Assembly (NCBI GenBank): GCA_037443785.1
Contig: JBBINR010000015.1
Location: 1-64,000 of the forward strand
Source of the DNA: JAQUOA01 sp037443785
GTDB taxonomy: Bacteria > Bacteroidota > Ignavibacteria > UBA10030 > UBA8401
DNA length: 64,000 nucleotides
Direction of reading: 5' to 3'
Positions 55,475 to 64,000 of the stretch are shown piece by piece. Made by a program: the position numbers and the translations under genes. Positions within the stretch are counted from its first letter, which is position 1; each line of letters starts with the position of its first letter. The notes under the pieces are model-generated. The model made no database searches. It saw only the letters and a list, made by a program, of their open reading frames with translations, and was not told the DNA's origin.

Positions 55475-58400
55475 TATAGCAATTTTTTGCTCAATGGAAA
55501 TCGCGCCGTAATACTCGTGCCACTCCCGGGTGTTGAAACGATATCGATAGTTCCGCCTGATTCTGATGCTCGCCTTCGCATATTATCAAGACCATTAATT
55601 CTTTCCAGGTTCTTCTCATCAAACCCTTTCCCATCATCCGATATTGTCATACACAGCTCCGCCCCTTGATGTTCCATCCGGATGATTACTTTTTTGCAGC
55701 GAGAATGCTTAATAATGTTTGTCATGCTTTCTTTGACAATCAACAAAATTGCTCTTTTCAAGAATGGTTCGACTGTCAACGACTCCAGCGACGTCATTTC
55801 GACTGAAATTCCAATATCCTTTTCTTCACACAACTGCGTCGCGTACGAAATAACTCTTTCTATCAACCGCTCTGAGGGATCATTCTTCGGATCCACAGAC
55901 CAAACAACATCCGAGATTGACTCCATCAATTCACGGGAAATAACTCCGATACGAGAAGGTGCCTCTGTCATTGAGTGCTGTTTTTTCCTCCCTTTTACCG
56001 AAGGAATTTCTTTTGATTGCGTGTCAATAATATCTGACAAGACTGCAATACGTGCCAATCCCGAACCGATCTCATCATGAAGATCCGATGCAATTCGTGT
56101 TCTGACTTTTTCAAATTCTATTTTCCTGTACATCAGAGTGCGGTAGAATAAAAATAACACCGCAATGATACCTAAGCCGATCGAAGGAACGAACCACCAC
56201 CGATTCCTTAAGGGAGGAATCACTTCAAGGACAATCGGATATTTTGCTTCAAGCCATACTCCATCTCGGCCGGCAGCTTTCACTTTAAATAAATACGTTC
56301 CACCGCGGAGATTCGCATAGCTTACTGAACGTCTTTTCCCGCTGAAAATCCATTGCTGATCAAAGCCTTCAAGTTTGTACGAATATGAATTTCCTTCAGG
56401 CAGTCGAAAATCGAGCGCAGAAAATTCGAATGTAACCGATTGTTCATTAGGGCCAAGCGTTATTGACGCTTCACGAAATTGACTTGCCTTTACTGTTTCA
56501 AACTTTCCGATTTGCTTTGAGGCAGTAATAATGATGGGAGGGACAAATCGTGCAATGTGCAGATTATCCGGATTGAAGAGACTTAACCCTCGAACGCCGC
56601 CGAACATCAATCGCCCGCTCTTGCTCGTGAATGATGCACCGGTATTGAATAAATCATCTTGAAATCCGTCCGCACCATAGAAATTATGAAAATTTGTCCC
56701 GTCAAATTTGGAAATGCCGTCGTATGTCGCTATCCATAAATTTTTACGTGAATCTTCCCGGATGCCGACGATGATATCATTTGGCAAACCATTTTCCGTT
56801 GTGTAGTGTGTAAATGTAGCTGTTGAAGGATCAAATAAATTTAATCCGATACGTGTCCCAATCCATAATCTCCCCTTTGAATCTTTAAAGAGATCTAAAA
56901 TCAAATCGTTGGTTAGAGAATGCGGATTATTCGGATTCATTTTATAGACAAAACTTTTTTTAGCATTTCGATCAATCTTGCACAGCCCGGCACCAAATGT
57001 TCCCACCCAAATTATTCCATCCTTATCCGGCAGCGTCACGCGGACCATATTGAGTGGAAGGACATGCGACGTAGTATCGAATCGATGTAAAATTTTTCCG
57101 TTATGATTCAATTGAACGACGCCGCCGGCTTCTGTTGAAACCCAAATGAATCCATGGTCATCAGTTCGAAGATCAAAAATATGGTCGTCTCGTGAGTCGC
57201 TGCTTTGCGAACCTGAGCCAAGAACGTGAATTCCTTTTTTTAATGACGGAGTATATCGGAACAAGCCGTCATTGCCTGAACCAATCCAGATGTTTCCGGC
57301 GCTATCGCCGCAAACGGCATGAATATTTTTTACAATCGAGCGGTGAGTTGTTTGAATTCCTCTGTTCAAAGGAAAAAATCTTTTCTTATTAACGTCGAAC
57401 CGTGTTACCCCTTCCATGGTGCCGATCCAAATCGTTCCATGATTATCGTCATACACGCCGCGCACATAATTATCCGGCAATCCTTTCGACGGAGTTTTGT
57501 CGCTCCGTAGGTTTAAAATTTCTTCCGGAAGAGAAGCAATTTTTAGCAGCCCGTCAATTGAAGTTCCGATCCACACCAAATCCGATCGATCTATAAACAG
57601 CGTCCGTGCAGATAACATCATACCGGGATTTGATAAACCATACAATTCAGCTATTGATAATAATATTTTTGAATACGGAGAATACCGAAACACACCGACA
57701 TTAGATGCAATCCAGATATTCCCTGCCGCATCATTTTTTAGTGTAAAAATATTTTTACGATTAGGACGATCGACGACACGAAAAGGGATTTGAGTAAATT
57801 TCTCGTCAACAGGGTCAAATGAATAAAGAAGCCCATTGTTTGTACCAATCCAAATTATTCCAGCCGAATCTTCGCAAAATGTATTGACTGAAAACGAAGA
57901 ACCGGTTCTATATTCCGGCGTCGAAATAAATTTTGCGGATTGGATGTGAGCATCATACCGAATCAATCTTCCATCTGTGGTTCCCCACCATAAGACTCCA
58001 TTGTGATCTTCAAAGATAGATCGGATAAATGGAAGTTGTTGAATCCCTTGATCTGTTATCACTGAAGTCACAAGGGTAAAACGCATTGTGGCAAGGTCAC
58101 ATCGCACAATGCCGCGAAGCCCCGTGATAATCCATAATGTATTTTTACGATCAACACACATGGCAATGATTTGATCGTTGGGAAGACTGGCCGAATCACC
58201 CTTCTTGAATCGATACCGGGATATTGTTTGAGTATACGGATCAACTTTATTAATGCCATCTTCCACGGTTCCTGCCCAAATATTTCCTTCATGGTCTTCC
58301 GTAAGCGAGCCAAAAAAACCTTCCGAAACAGTATTTTTATCAAATGGTTTCGGCTTGAAAACTTTAAATGTATATCCATCGTAGAGATTCAGACCGTCTG

Positions 58401-58560
58401 TTGTGCCAATCCAAAGATGTCCCGCTTTATCCTGATAAATGCTGTAGATTTCTCCGCTTGATAACCCTCGCTGCGTGCCAATCAGCTCAAATCGGAATGA
58501 ATTGTTTTCCGAATGACCGATTGCGAAAAAGAGTATTACGGTAAAGAGAATTTTTTTCAT
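55474..58560 (-). CDS. Reg_prop/Y_Y_Y periplasmic-sensor histidine kinase, cassette F
   Basis: From ATG 58560 (the frame opens five codons earlier at a TTG) this is a 1028-residue protein with a signal peptide (MKKILFTVILFFAIGHS). Propeller repeats (HLWIGTTDGLNLYDG type), a Y_Y_Y domain and a membrane helix (about 788-806) follow. The HisKA_3 domain has phospho-His H828 in ASDLHDEIGSGL. The HATPase domain has TNIIKHS, DDGKGF and GLDNMRRR. It belongs with kinase E in a subfamily separate from A-D. It is transcribed away from the plus-strand PQQ gene. Confidence 0.93.
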   Translation of the reverse strand: MKKILFTVILFFAIGHSENNSFRFELIGTQRGLSSGEIYSIYQDKAGHLWIGTTDGLNLYDGYTFKVFKPKPFDKNTVSEGFFGSLTEDHEGNIWAGTVEDGINKVDPYTQTISRYRFKKGDSASLPNDQIIAMCVDRKNTLWIITGLRGIVRCDLATMRFTLVTSVITDQGIQQLPFIRSIFEDHNGVLWWGTTDGRLIRYDAHIQSAKFISTPEYRTGSSFSVNTFCEDSAGIIWIGTNNGLLYSFDPVDEKFTQIPFRVVDRPNRKNIFTLKNDAAGNIWIASNVGVFRYSPYSKILLSIAELYGLSNPGMMLSARTLFIDRSDLVWIGTSIDGLLKIASLPEEILNLRSDKTPSKGLPDNYVRGVYDDNHGTIWIGTMEGVTRFDVNKKRFFPLNRGIQTTHRSIVKNIHAVCGDSAGNIWIGSGNDGLFRYTPSLKKGIHVLGSGSQSSDSRDDHIFDLRTDDHGFIWVSTEAGGVVQLNHNGKILHRFDTTSHVLPLNMVRVTLPDKDGIIWVGTFGAGLCKIDRNAKKSFVYKMNPNNPHSLTNDLILDLFKDSKGRLWIGTRIGLNLFDPSTATFTHYTTENGLPNDIIVGIREDSRKNLWIATYDGISKFDGTNFHNFYGADGFQDDLFNTGASFTSKSGRLMFGGVRGLSLFNPDNLHIARFVPPIIITASKQIGKFETVKASQFREASITLGPNEQSVTFEFSALDFRLPEGNSYSYKLEGFDQQWIFSGKRRSVSYANLRGGTYLFKVKAAGRDGVWLEAKYPIVLEVIPPLRNRWWFVPSIGLGIIAVLFLFYRTLMYRKIEFEKVRTRIASDLHDEIGSGLARIAVLSDIIDTQSKEIPSVKGRKKQHSMTEAPSRIGVISRELMESISDVVWSVDPKNDPSERLIERVISYATQLCEEKDIGISVEMTSLESLTVEPFLKRAILLIVKESMTNIIKHSRCKKVIIRMEHQGAELCMTISDDGKGFDEKNLERINGLDNMRRRASESGGTIDIVSTPGSGTSITARFPLSKKLL

Positions 58561-58754
58561 GGTGCAATTGTACAATCCTTTCAGCTAAAAACAAAGAAAA
58601 GATACTGCAGAAAGCATTTTATTTTTCCCACGTAGAACTTAATGTATTGAATCTGATATTCGTGCAATATATATTACTTATATATTTTGATCCCGCCACT
58701 TAGAGACATTAAACGTTTCTCCTTCACTATTTTCTCAATTCTCAGAGGTTTTTT
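58561..58754. promoter_or_regulatory. Divergent intergenic region between kinase F and the PQQ-propeller gene
   Basis: This is the only divergent gene pair in the window, so promoters for both directions should lie in these 194 bp. The stretch is AT-rich, with TATATATTACTTATATATTTTG (58667-58688 region) towards the plus-strand gene. I see no copy of the RR-E or RR-F motif here, which suggests the kinase F gene is not under RR-F control. Confidence 0.4.
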
Positions 58755-60587
58755 ATGAAAATCTTGACAAGATTTTTTGTGGCGGTTCTTTTCACCATTC
58801 CTCAGTATCAGTCTTATTCGCAATTCCATGCTGATTCTTCGCATTGCGGTGTTTTTAGTAATTCACAAATTTTTAATGGGGTTGAATTGAAATGGCGTCT
58901 TCAAACGAATGGTGCAGTGCGTTCCACACCCGCCGTGCTTGAAAAAGTAATTATCGTCGGATCATCAGATGGAAATGTCTATTGCATTAATAGAAATGAC
59001 GGAAGCCTGAAGTGGAAATTTACGGCTGCCGGAGCAGTAAATTCCACGCCAATGATAATAGAACAGACCGCGTATTTTGTATGCCGAAAAAATATTTTGT
59101 ATGCCGTCAACATTTCGAATGGCTCACTGCAATGGAAAAAAAATCTTGGCACACCTCTTCCCTATGTATGGGGATTCGATTATTATAGTGGCTCACCGGC
59201 AATCGATGGGAATACAATGTATGTCGGCAGTGCCAATGGAAATATGTATGCGCTTCGAACGAATGACGGTGAAGAGCTCTGGACTTTGGCAACGACTTCA
59301 CCGATTCGTTCTACTCCCGCGATCGATGAAAGAAATATCTATTTTGGCGATTGCTCAGGAAAATTTTTCGCCGTTAATAAAAAGAACGGCCGCTTGATCT
59401 GGCAATTCAATTCGATTGGTGAGGAATTGGATAATGAGAAATTCGGATTTGACCGCAAAGCGATCATCGCTTCTGCCGTTATCGATAAGGAGAAAATTAT
59501 TTTTGGAGGAAGGGATGGATATTTATACGCACTCAAAAAATCGATCGGAACAGAACTGTGGAAATATGATTACCAGATATCATGGATTATTTCTACTGCT
59601 GCCGTTAAAAATACAATGCTCGTAACAGGAACATCCGATGGACAATTTATCAACTCGATTAATGTCGACAGCGGAAAAGAATTATGGAGATTTCAAACAA
59701 ATGGCCCCGTTTGGGCTTCTCCCTCGATTTCTGGAAACGATGTTGTCATTGTACCAGGCAACGATGGATATGTGTACGCATTGAAATTGCAAACCGGTGA
59801 AGAACTGTGGAGATATAAAATAGGGCCGCAAATATTTTCTTCGGCAATTCCAAGGGATAACGATGTATATTTCGGAAGTGATGATGGTTCGATTTATGCA
59901 CTGACTACCAAATCGATTCAACGGCAACCGATTAAATCCATCAAGAGAGCCGTATTCTGGACGAAAGAACCGATTTTTCAAGCATTTAGAAACGGGATGG
60001 ATGTATATGTTCGTGATTATTTTATCCGAGAAGGATATGATTTTTACGACGAAACCGATGTCAAAGATTTCCTGCTAAAACAAATTCACAATGATACGGC
60101 AAGCGTTATCGTGTTCGCCAGCAATTATTTTTTACCCTCGATAATCCAGGATACGTTAGGATCAAACATATTTCAAGAATACCTAAAAACAGGCGGCAAA
60201 GCTGTGTTTCTTGGAATGAATCCTGCCGTTTATCAAATCGATTATGAAAAGAAACAATTCGGCGGATTCGATTTTTCACTCTCGAAAAAAATTAGTGGAA
60301 TCGAATACCAATATAAAGATTTACGAAGCCACGGTGGATTTTATGCTTCTTTTATTACTGACCAAGGAAAACAATGGGGATTACGGCATAATTTTGTCGG
60401 TGTTGCAGGAATGCCGATTCACGACATAGATGTTCCGTTGGCAGTCGATGATAACGGAAATGCATCAGCGTGGGTGAAGAAATTCAGCACTCGAAACGGT
60501 TCAGGATTTGTTCAATTATTTCTTACGCCGGACCGCTTGATTGAACTTCCTGAAATTCAAAAGGCAGCGGAATACGGATTACGATAA
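58755..60587 (+). CDS. Secreted eight-bladed PQQ-type propeller with a C-terminal GATase/ThuA-like domain
   Basis: This 610-residue protein is the only plus-strand gene. A signal peptide (about 1-22) precedes eight PQQ/BamB-like repeats (residues about 40-395), each with STPAV, YxGSxDGNxYALxxxxGxxLW, which make a full eight-bladed propeller. The C-terminal 200 residues form a different domain (REGYDFYDETDV, SVIVFASNYFLP, LKTGGKAVFLGMNP) that resembles the class I amidotransferase/ThuA fold; no catalytic triad is evident. No T9SS domain or lipobox is seen, so it is probably periplasmic. The ribosome site is AGAGG. Its role is unknown; PQQ cofactor binding is not implied by such repeats alone. 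Confidence 0.82.
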   Translation: MKILTRFFVAVLFTIPQYQSYSQFHADSSHCGVFSNSQIFNGVELKWRLQTNGAVRSTPAVLEKVIIVGSSDGNVYCINRNDGSLKWKFTAAGAVNSTPMIIEQTAYFVCRKNILYAVNISNGSLQWKKNLGTPLPYVWGFDYYSGSPAIDGNTMYVGSANGNMYALRTNDGEELWTLATTSPIRSTPAIDERNIYFGDCSGKFFAVNKKNGRLIWQFNSIGEELDNEKFGFDRKAIIASAVIDKEKIIFGGRDGYLYALKKSIGTELWKYDYQISWIISTAAVKNTMLVTGTSDGQFINSINVDSGKELWRFQTNGPVWASPSISGNDVVIVPGNDGYVYALKLQTGEELWRYKIGPQIFSSAIPRDNDVYFGSDDGSIYALTTKSIQRQPIKSIKRAVFWTKEPIFQAFRNGMDVYVRDYFIREGYDFYDETDVKDFLLKQIHNDTASVIVFASNYFLPSIIQDTLGSNIFQEYLKTGGKAVFLGMNPAVYQIDYEKKQFGGFDFSLSKKISGIEYQYKDLRSHGGFYASFITDQGKQWGLRHNFVGVAGMPIHDIDVPLAVDDNGNASAWVKKFSTRNGSGFVQLFLTPDRLIELPEIQKAAEYGLR

Positions 60588-60633
60588 GGCAAAGTTTGTT
60601 TCAAATTTTTCTGAACAAATTGAGGTCCGCGGA

Positions 60634-61914
60634 TTAAAAGCCGCACCCTACAGAAATCGCAAATCCGAACACAGAATAATTATTATAGGCATCGTTTGAT
60701 TTATTCCGAAGGTAATTTGAACTTATTGAAACATCAAAACCGAATCCATCGTCAACCGAAAAAAATTTCGATATGTACATTTCACAATTTGCAACGACAT
60801 CGGTACGATGATTGTTTATAATACCGCCGGAAAGAAGATCATAACTTGGCGTTTCAAATGTATTTTGTTCAATATCAATAGTTGAGGAAAATTGAATATT
60901 GAAAGGCAGAAGGTATTTTATCATACAATGCAGTTCAGGACCTTGCGAACTAAAAGCACCGTTATATAAATCTTCATTCAATGTACGACTGGACGTATTT
61001 TGAACGAGCGTAAGCAGCGTTGAATGAGAATTAACTCGATACAAAATTTCTGCTCGTATCGATGCGGCATTCCAATTCTTTTGAATGTACCCGCCCAATG
61101 CAATTTGATAGGTGCTTTTGGTACCGGGATTTTTTAAAATAGTTTTGTCAGATTCACTGCTGTCGGAATAGGTAAAATACTGCCAATGCTTTTGTTGGCC
61201 GTTTCCTACTAAAATGGAATCGGTAAAAGTTTGCACGACATAGGACCGAGTTTCTTCGAATAAACTCGTATCGTACGTTATCTTCGGGAAATATTTTAAT
61301 CCGGCTCTGACAATGCCCCCGTATTGAAATTGTGTATTTGTGCTCTTTTCTATACTGACGAAAACTAATTCAGATATATTTTGGTAAGGATGAAGATATT
61401 GATAATATCGATACTGCGTCCCGTTCATGACCCGTACAACCAGATCACTCTCAATATTTATCCGCAGAGCATTGTTCCATAACAAGCCATTATTATTAAA
61501 TTCTTGATACTCTTTCTTGTCATGCCGGGCAGTAATTTGAACGTCGGTATGAAAATATGTACCGGCCGAATCCTGCTGATTTTCATCGTCACTGTCGACG
61601 CTGATTGGCTGCGATAGGGAAGATAATTTTTTATCAAATCCAGCACCAAGGCGATGTTCGTAATAATTACGGAGGGAAAAGCGGTGAAAGATCATCGAGC
61701 CGCCAACGTATTGGAATTTTAGATGGGAAGTTTCTACTTGATGATCGGAATTTATTTCAAGATAGGTTTGAAGAATTTGGTCAGACACTCTGTGATAGTC
61801 GTAAAGCGGATTCGTCGATTGCCCGTATGATGCTGATCCATATCCCGATATTTGTCCGACACCGGTGTGATAAAAATTTACAAGAGAAAAAATAACAACG
61901 ATACTTTTTTTCAT
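60634..61914 (-). CDS. Predicted outer-membrane beta-barrel protein
   Basis: This 426-residue protein has a signal peptide (cut near residue 20, GVG|Q) and alternating amphipathic strands throughout (for example RFSLRNYYEHRLG). It ends in SVGCGF, a terminal Phe typical of outer-membrane barrels. I recognise no specific family. Its ATG overlaps the stop of the glycosyltransferase gene (ATGA), so it is co-translated and may serve in secretion of the polymer made by that enzyme. This is inferred from context only. It is convergent with the PQQ gene; only 46 nt separate the stops. Confidence 0.65.
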   Translation of the reverse strand: MKKSIVVIFSLVNFYHTGVGQISGYGSASYGQSTNPLYDYHRVSDQILQTYLEINSDHQVETSHLKFQYVGGSMIFHRFSLRNYYEHRLGAGFDKKLSSLSQPISVDSDDENQQDSAGTYFHTDVQITARHDKKEYQEFNNNGLLWNNALRINIESDLVVRVMNGTQYRYYQYLHPYQNISELVFVSIEKSTNTQFQYGGIVRAGLKYFPKITYDTSLFEETRSYVVQTFTDSILVGNGQQKHWQYFTYSDSSESDKTILKNPGTKSTYQIALGGYIQKNWNAASIRAEILYRVNSHSTLLTLVQNTSSRTLNEDLYNGAFSSQGPELHCMIKYLLPFNIQFSSTIDIEQNTFETPSYDLLSGGIINNHRTDVVANCEMYISKFFSVDDGFGFDVSISSNYLRNKSNDAYNNYSVFGFAISVGCGF

Positions 61915-63185
61915 TGCAATTTTTTGGGTTCCGTGTCAAATCGCACCGTTTTTGCCCAAACACGTTTTTCCTTCTTGATGTACTCTTGATACGCCGCTTT
62001 CAAAACAATGTAGATCCACAATTGACAGTAGGTAAAATACATCAGCAAAATAATTCCAATTTTTTTAAAACCATCTTCGTCATCGTATGAGATGGCAAGC
62101 GTGATTTCAAAAATGAACAAAACAAATGCCATGATCCAAACGAAAGTGTACGGACCGGGCAAAGCAATACTGACAAGATTTGTCACGCTTAACAGAAAAA
62201 GGAGATCGGAAACAATAATGGCAAAGAAAAATGTATAATACAATGAAAGCGTATAGAGAATATCAAACGCCAACCGTTTATTTTTGAATTTCGGAATGTG
62301 CTTATAAAATTTTGAAATAACATAATTATTCCCGCGCACCCATCGCATTCGCTGTTTAATCCATACTTTCCATTCCTGCGGCTCTTGTTCATACGTAATA
62401 GAATAGGGAATAAATTTTATTTTATATCCTTCTTCATAAATTCTAATGCTCAATTCCGAATCTTCCGTCAGCGCTTCTTCATCCCATCCGTTTAATTGAT
62501 TGATCAACCACGACCACATGACAAAATTCGTTCCAGGCAACGTGGAGACGTTATGCATTTGCCATCGGCCTGCTTGAAGCATCGATTGGAAACTTAGCGT
62601 TTCGACATTGATGAACTTTGTCAAAAGATTATAATTCTTGTTCACGGTCCTAAATTTTCCCAACACTGCGCCGAGTTCAGGATCCGAAATAAGATTCGCG
62701 ACAAGATATTTCAACGCATGCTTATCCGGCGTATTGTCGGCATCGTAAATTGCAATCACTTCCGCTTTTGCCTGTTTAATTCCAAGATTCAATGCGCGTG
62801 ATTTACCTTTCCCTCCTTCTCCTTTTGGAACGTCAAATAATTCCACTCGTGCATCTCGTTGGGCAAAATCTAAAATAATGTCTTTTGTCCTGTCGACCGA
62901 TCCGTCGTTGATAATAATGATCTTTAATTTATCTTTCGGGTAATCAAGTTCCAGCATTGAGGCAATGGTCGCACCGATGACTTTTTCCTCGTTATGTGCC
63001 GGAATGAGAATTGCACACGTTGGAAAATCGTACCTGGTCTCATCAATAGTTTTCTTTTCCTTAAAGGACCGAAGAAGATTGACAAACCCGTACACCGTCA
63101 GGACAAATTGATACATAATCATAAACCAGATCAGAATAACGGCAACCACAAACAGGAAGCTAAGATCGACTTCTAAAATGCTCAT
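61911..63185 (-). CDS. Processive family-2 glycosyltransferase, inner-membrane polysaccharide synthase
   Basis: This 424-residue protein has an N-terminal membrane helix (about 8-35) and a GT2 catalytic domain. Motifs are IPAHNEEKVIG, IIINDGSVD, the DxD-type IYDADNT, the base-bearing TEDSE and the acceptor motif QRMRW. Several C-terminal helices follow (about 305-400). The D, DxD, TED, QxxRW set is that of cellulose, chitin, hyaluronan and PgaC-type synthases, and the length fits PgaC. No PilZ domain is present. It is placed between a membrane-anchored protein and a barrel protein in one operon, which suggests export of a beta-linked exopolysaccharide. The sugar cannot be assigned. Confidence 0.88.
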   Translation of the reverse strand: MSILEVDLSFLFVVAVILIWFMIMYQFVLTVYGFVNLLRSFKEKKTIDETRYDFPTCAILIPAHNEEKVIGATIASMLELDYPKDKLKIIIINDGSVDRTKDIILDFAQRDARVELFDVPKGEGGKGKSRALNLGIKQAKAEVIAIYDADNTPDKHALKYLVANLISDPELGAVLGKFRTVNKNYNLLTKFINVETLSFQSMLQAGRWQMHNVSTLPGTNFVMWSWLINQLNGWDEEALTEDSELSIRIYEEGYKIKFIPYSITYEQEPQEWKVWIKQRMRWVRGNNYVISKFYKHIPKFKNKRLAFDILYTLSLYYTFFFAIIVSDLLFLLSVTNLVSIALPGPYTFVWIMAFVLFIFEITLAISYDDEDGFKKIGIILLMYFTYCQLWIYIVLKAAYQEYIKKEKRVWAKTVRFDTEPKKLQ

Positions 63186-63189
63186 AAAA

Positions 63190-64000
63190 TTATTTTGACC
63201 TTTGTACTGCTGTACGCTTAATAATTTTCAGTGAAAGATACATTAAAAATAACATCAATATTGCAATTGTTCCAAAGATCGCTATTGCCGTTGTTGACCA
63301 TAAACTGGTGACATTAACTCCAAAACTAAACTGATCCCCTGCGATCAATTCAACACTGTGTTTGCCGGGGGGAAGAAAAATTGAGAAACAATCGTTGCCT
63401 TTCATTACCGTGAACTGGATTGGATTCCCGTCAACCGAAACATTGGTTGGGGCGGCAGATAATGAAATTAACGTCCGCATGTCAGATTCATAATCAAACA
63501 TGACTTCCCTCAGTCCATAATGAATGGAATGAATGATCCCTGTGAACGAAAGTATTTTCGTATTCAGTTGAGAAGTTGAAAATGAACCTGAAGGTTCGTT
63601 GGATACGGCAATGGCATGAGTACCCGCAGGGATTAAAAAACTATTACCACGGAACGCTGTGACAGGATCGCCGTCGATCATCAACTGCGTAATTCCTTTG
63701 GGCATTTTCAAGAGGAAATGATACGGTGAAACGCTTTCAAATCCAGATTCGATTGATCGCAGATTCACGGCCGCTGCAGAAGCATTCGCAAAGAAACTCA
63801 TATCCTGAGGATTGACACTCGATTCCGAATAGATCGTGAATCTATTCGATCCGCGGGCGGCAGCATCGATTAAATCGAAACTTTCCGCACCGGTCTGGAT
63901 TGACGTGGGGAATGGAGTTACAATTTCTTTTTTCCTGAACGAAAGGATATTGAGATCCAACAAGACTTTACTTGCGTCACCGGTTAACGACGAATATTTT
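63190..64000 (-). CDS. Membrane-anchored protein of the exopolysaccharide operon (N-terminus off the right edge)
   Basis: The frame is open to the right edge, so at least 269 residues of a longer protein are seen. Two similar beta-rich modules are visible (GITQLMIDGDPVTAFRGNSF...IPAGTHAI, and PTNVSVDGNPIQFTV...LPPGKHSVEL), which recall PEGA-like domains. One C-terminal membrane helix (ATAIAIFGTIAILMLFLMYL) and a short basic tail follow. The stop lies 4 nt before the glycosyltransferase start. I recognise no family. The topology, with a large outside part and a C-terminal anchor, is like co-polymerase subunits such as BcsB, but that is only an analogy. Confidence 0.6.
   Translation of the reverse strand, partial: KYSSLTGDASKVLLDLNILSFRKKEIVTPFPTSIQTGAESFDLIDAAARGSNRFTIYSESSVNPQDMSFFANASAAAVNLRSIESGFESVSPYHFLLKMPKGITQLMIDGDPVTAFRGNSFLIPAGTHAIAVSNEPSGSFSTSQLNTKILSFTGIIHSIHYGLREVMFDYESDMRTLISLSAAPTNVSVDGNPIQFTVMKGNDCFSIFLPPGKHSVELIAGDQFSFGVNVTSLWSTTAIAIFGTIAILMLFLMYLSLKIIKRTAVQRSK

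Overview
The window reads as a chromosomal segment of a Bacteroidota/Chlorobi-group bacterium, most likely of the Ignavibacteria type. Eight secreted proteins with a visible C-terminus end in a type IX secretion (T9SS) sorting domain containing the motif YPNPFNP. The sensor kinases are of the Reg_prop/Y_Y_Y kind, and candidate promoters resemble the Bacteroidota TAnnTTTG box. No rRNA, tRNA, CRISPR array, transposase or phage gene was seen. All genes but one are on the minus strand, so operons run from high to low coordinates.

The main content (1-58.6 kb) is six paralogous signalling cassettes in tandem, called A to F here in order of coordinate. Cassettes A-D each hold, in transcription order: a periplasmic beta-propeller histidine kinase, a NarL/LuxR-type response regulator (RR), a single-domain CheY-like regulator, and a large T9SS-exported protein. 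A ends in a WNGS-repeat protein cut by the left edge. B ends in a 2547-residue FG-GAP/Ig protein, C in a 1966-residue FG-GAP/invasin/beta-helix protein, and D in a 946-residue WNP-repeat protein. Cassettes E and F use a second kinase/RR subfamily and lack the CheY gene. The output of E is a hydrazine-synthase-alpha-like T9SS protein with one CxxCH motif. The outputs of F are three T9SS propeller proteins in two transcription units. Strong intrinsic terminators close cassettes B, C, D and both F output units.

The most interesting signal is regulatory. In A, B, C, E and F (with only a weak candidate in D) a 20-bp inverted repeat of 9-2-9 geometry, the size of a lux box, is centred about 85-110 bp upstream of the first output gene, in the long spacer after the RR gene. 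In C, E and F a -7-like box starts 20-22 nt further downstream. Arm sequences differ between cassettes but are shared within E (RR gene and output gene) and within F (two output units, plus a half site before the RR gene). This suggests insulated one-kinase, one-regulator, one-operator circuits that each control a secreted surface or matrix protein. The RR of cassette E carries a one-base frameshift in its DNA-binding domain.

Between cassettes D and E (35.9-40.7 kb) lie a nitrobindin-like haem protein, a T9SS protein with eleven WxNGQWEN-type repeats, and a three-gene operon (methyltransferase, HGSNAT/DUF1624-type membrane acyltransferase, small lipoprotein). To the right (58.7-64 kb) are a plus-strand PQQ-propeller protein and a convergent operon for exopolysaccharide: a right-truncated membrane-anchored protein, a processive family-2 glycosyltransferase and a predicted outer-membrane barrel.
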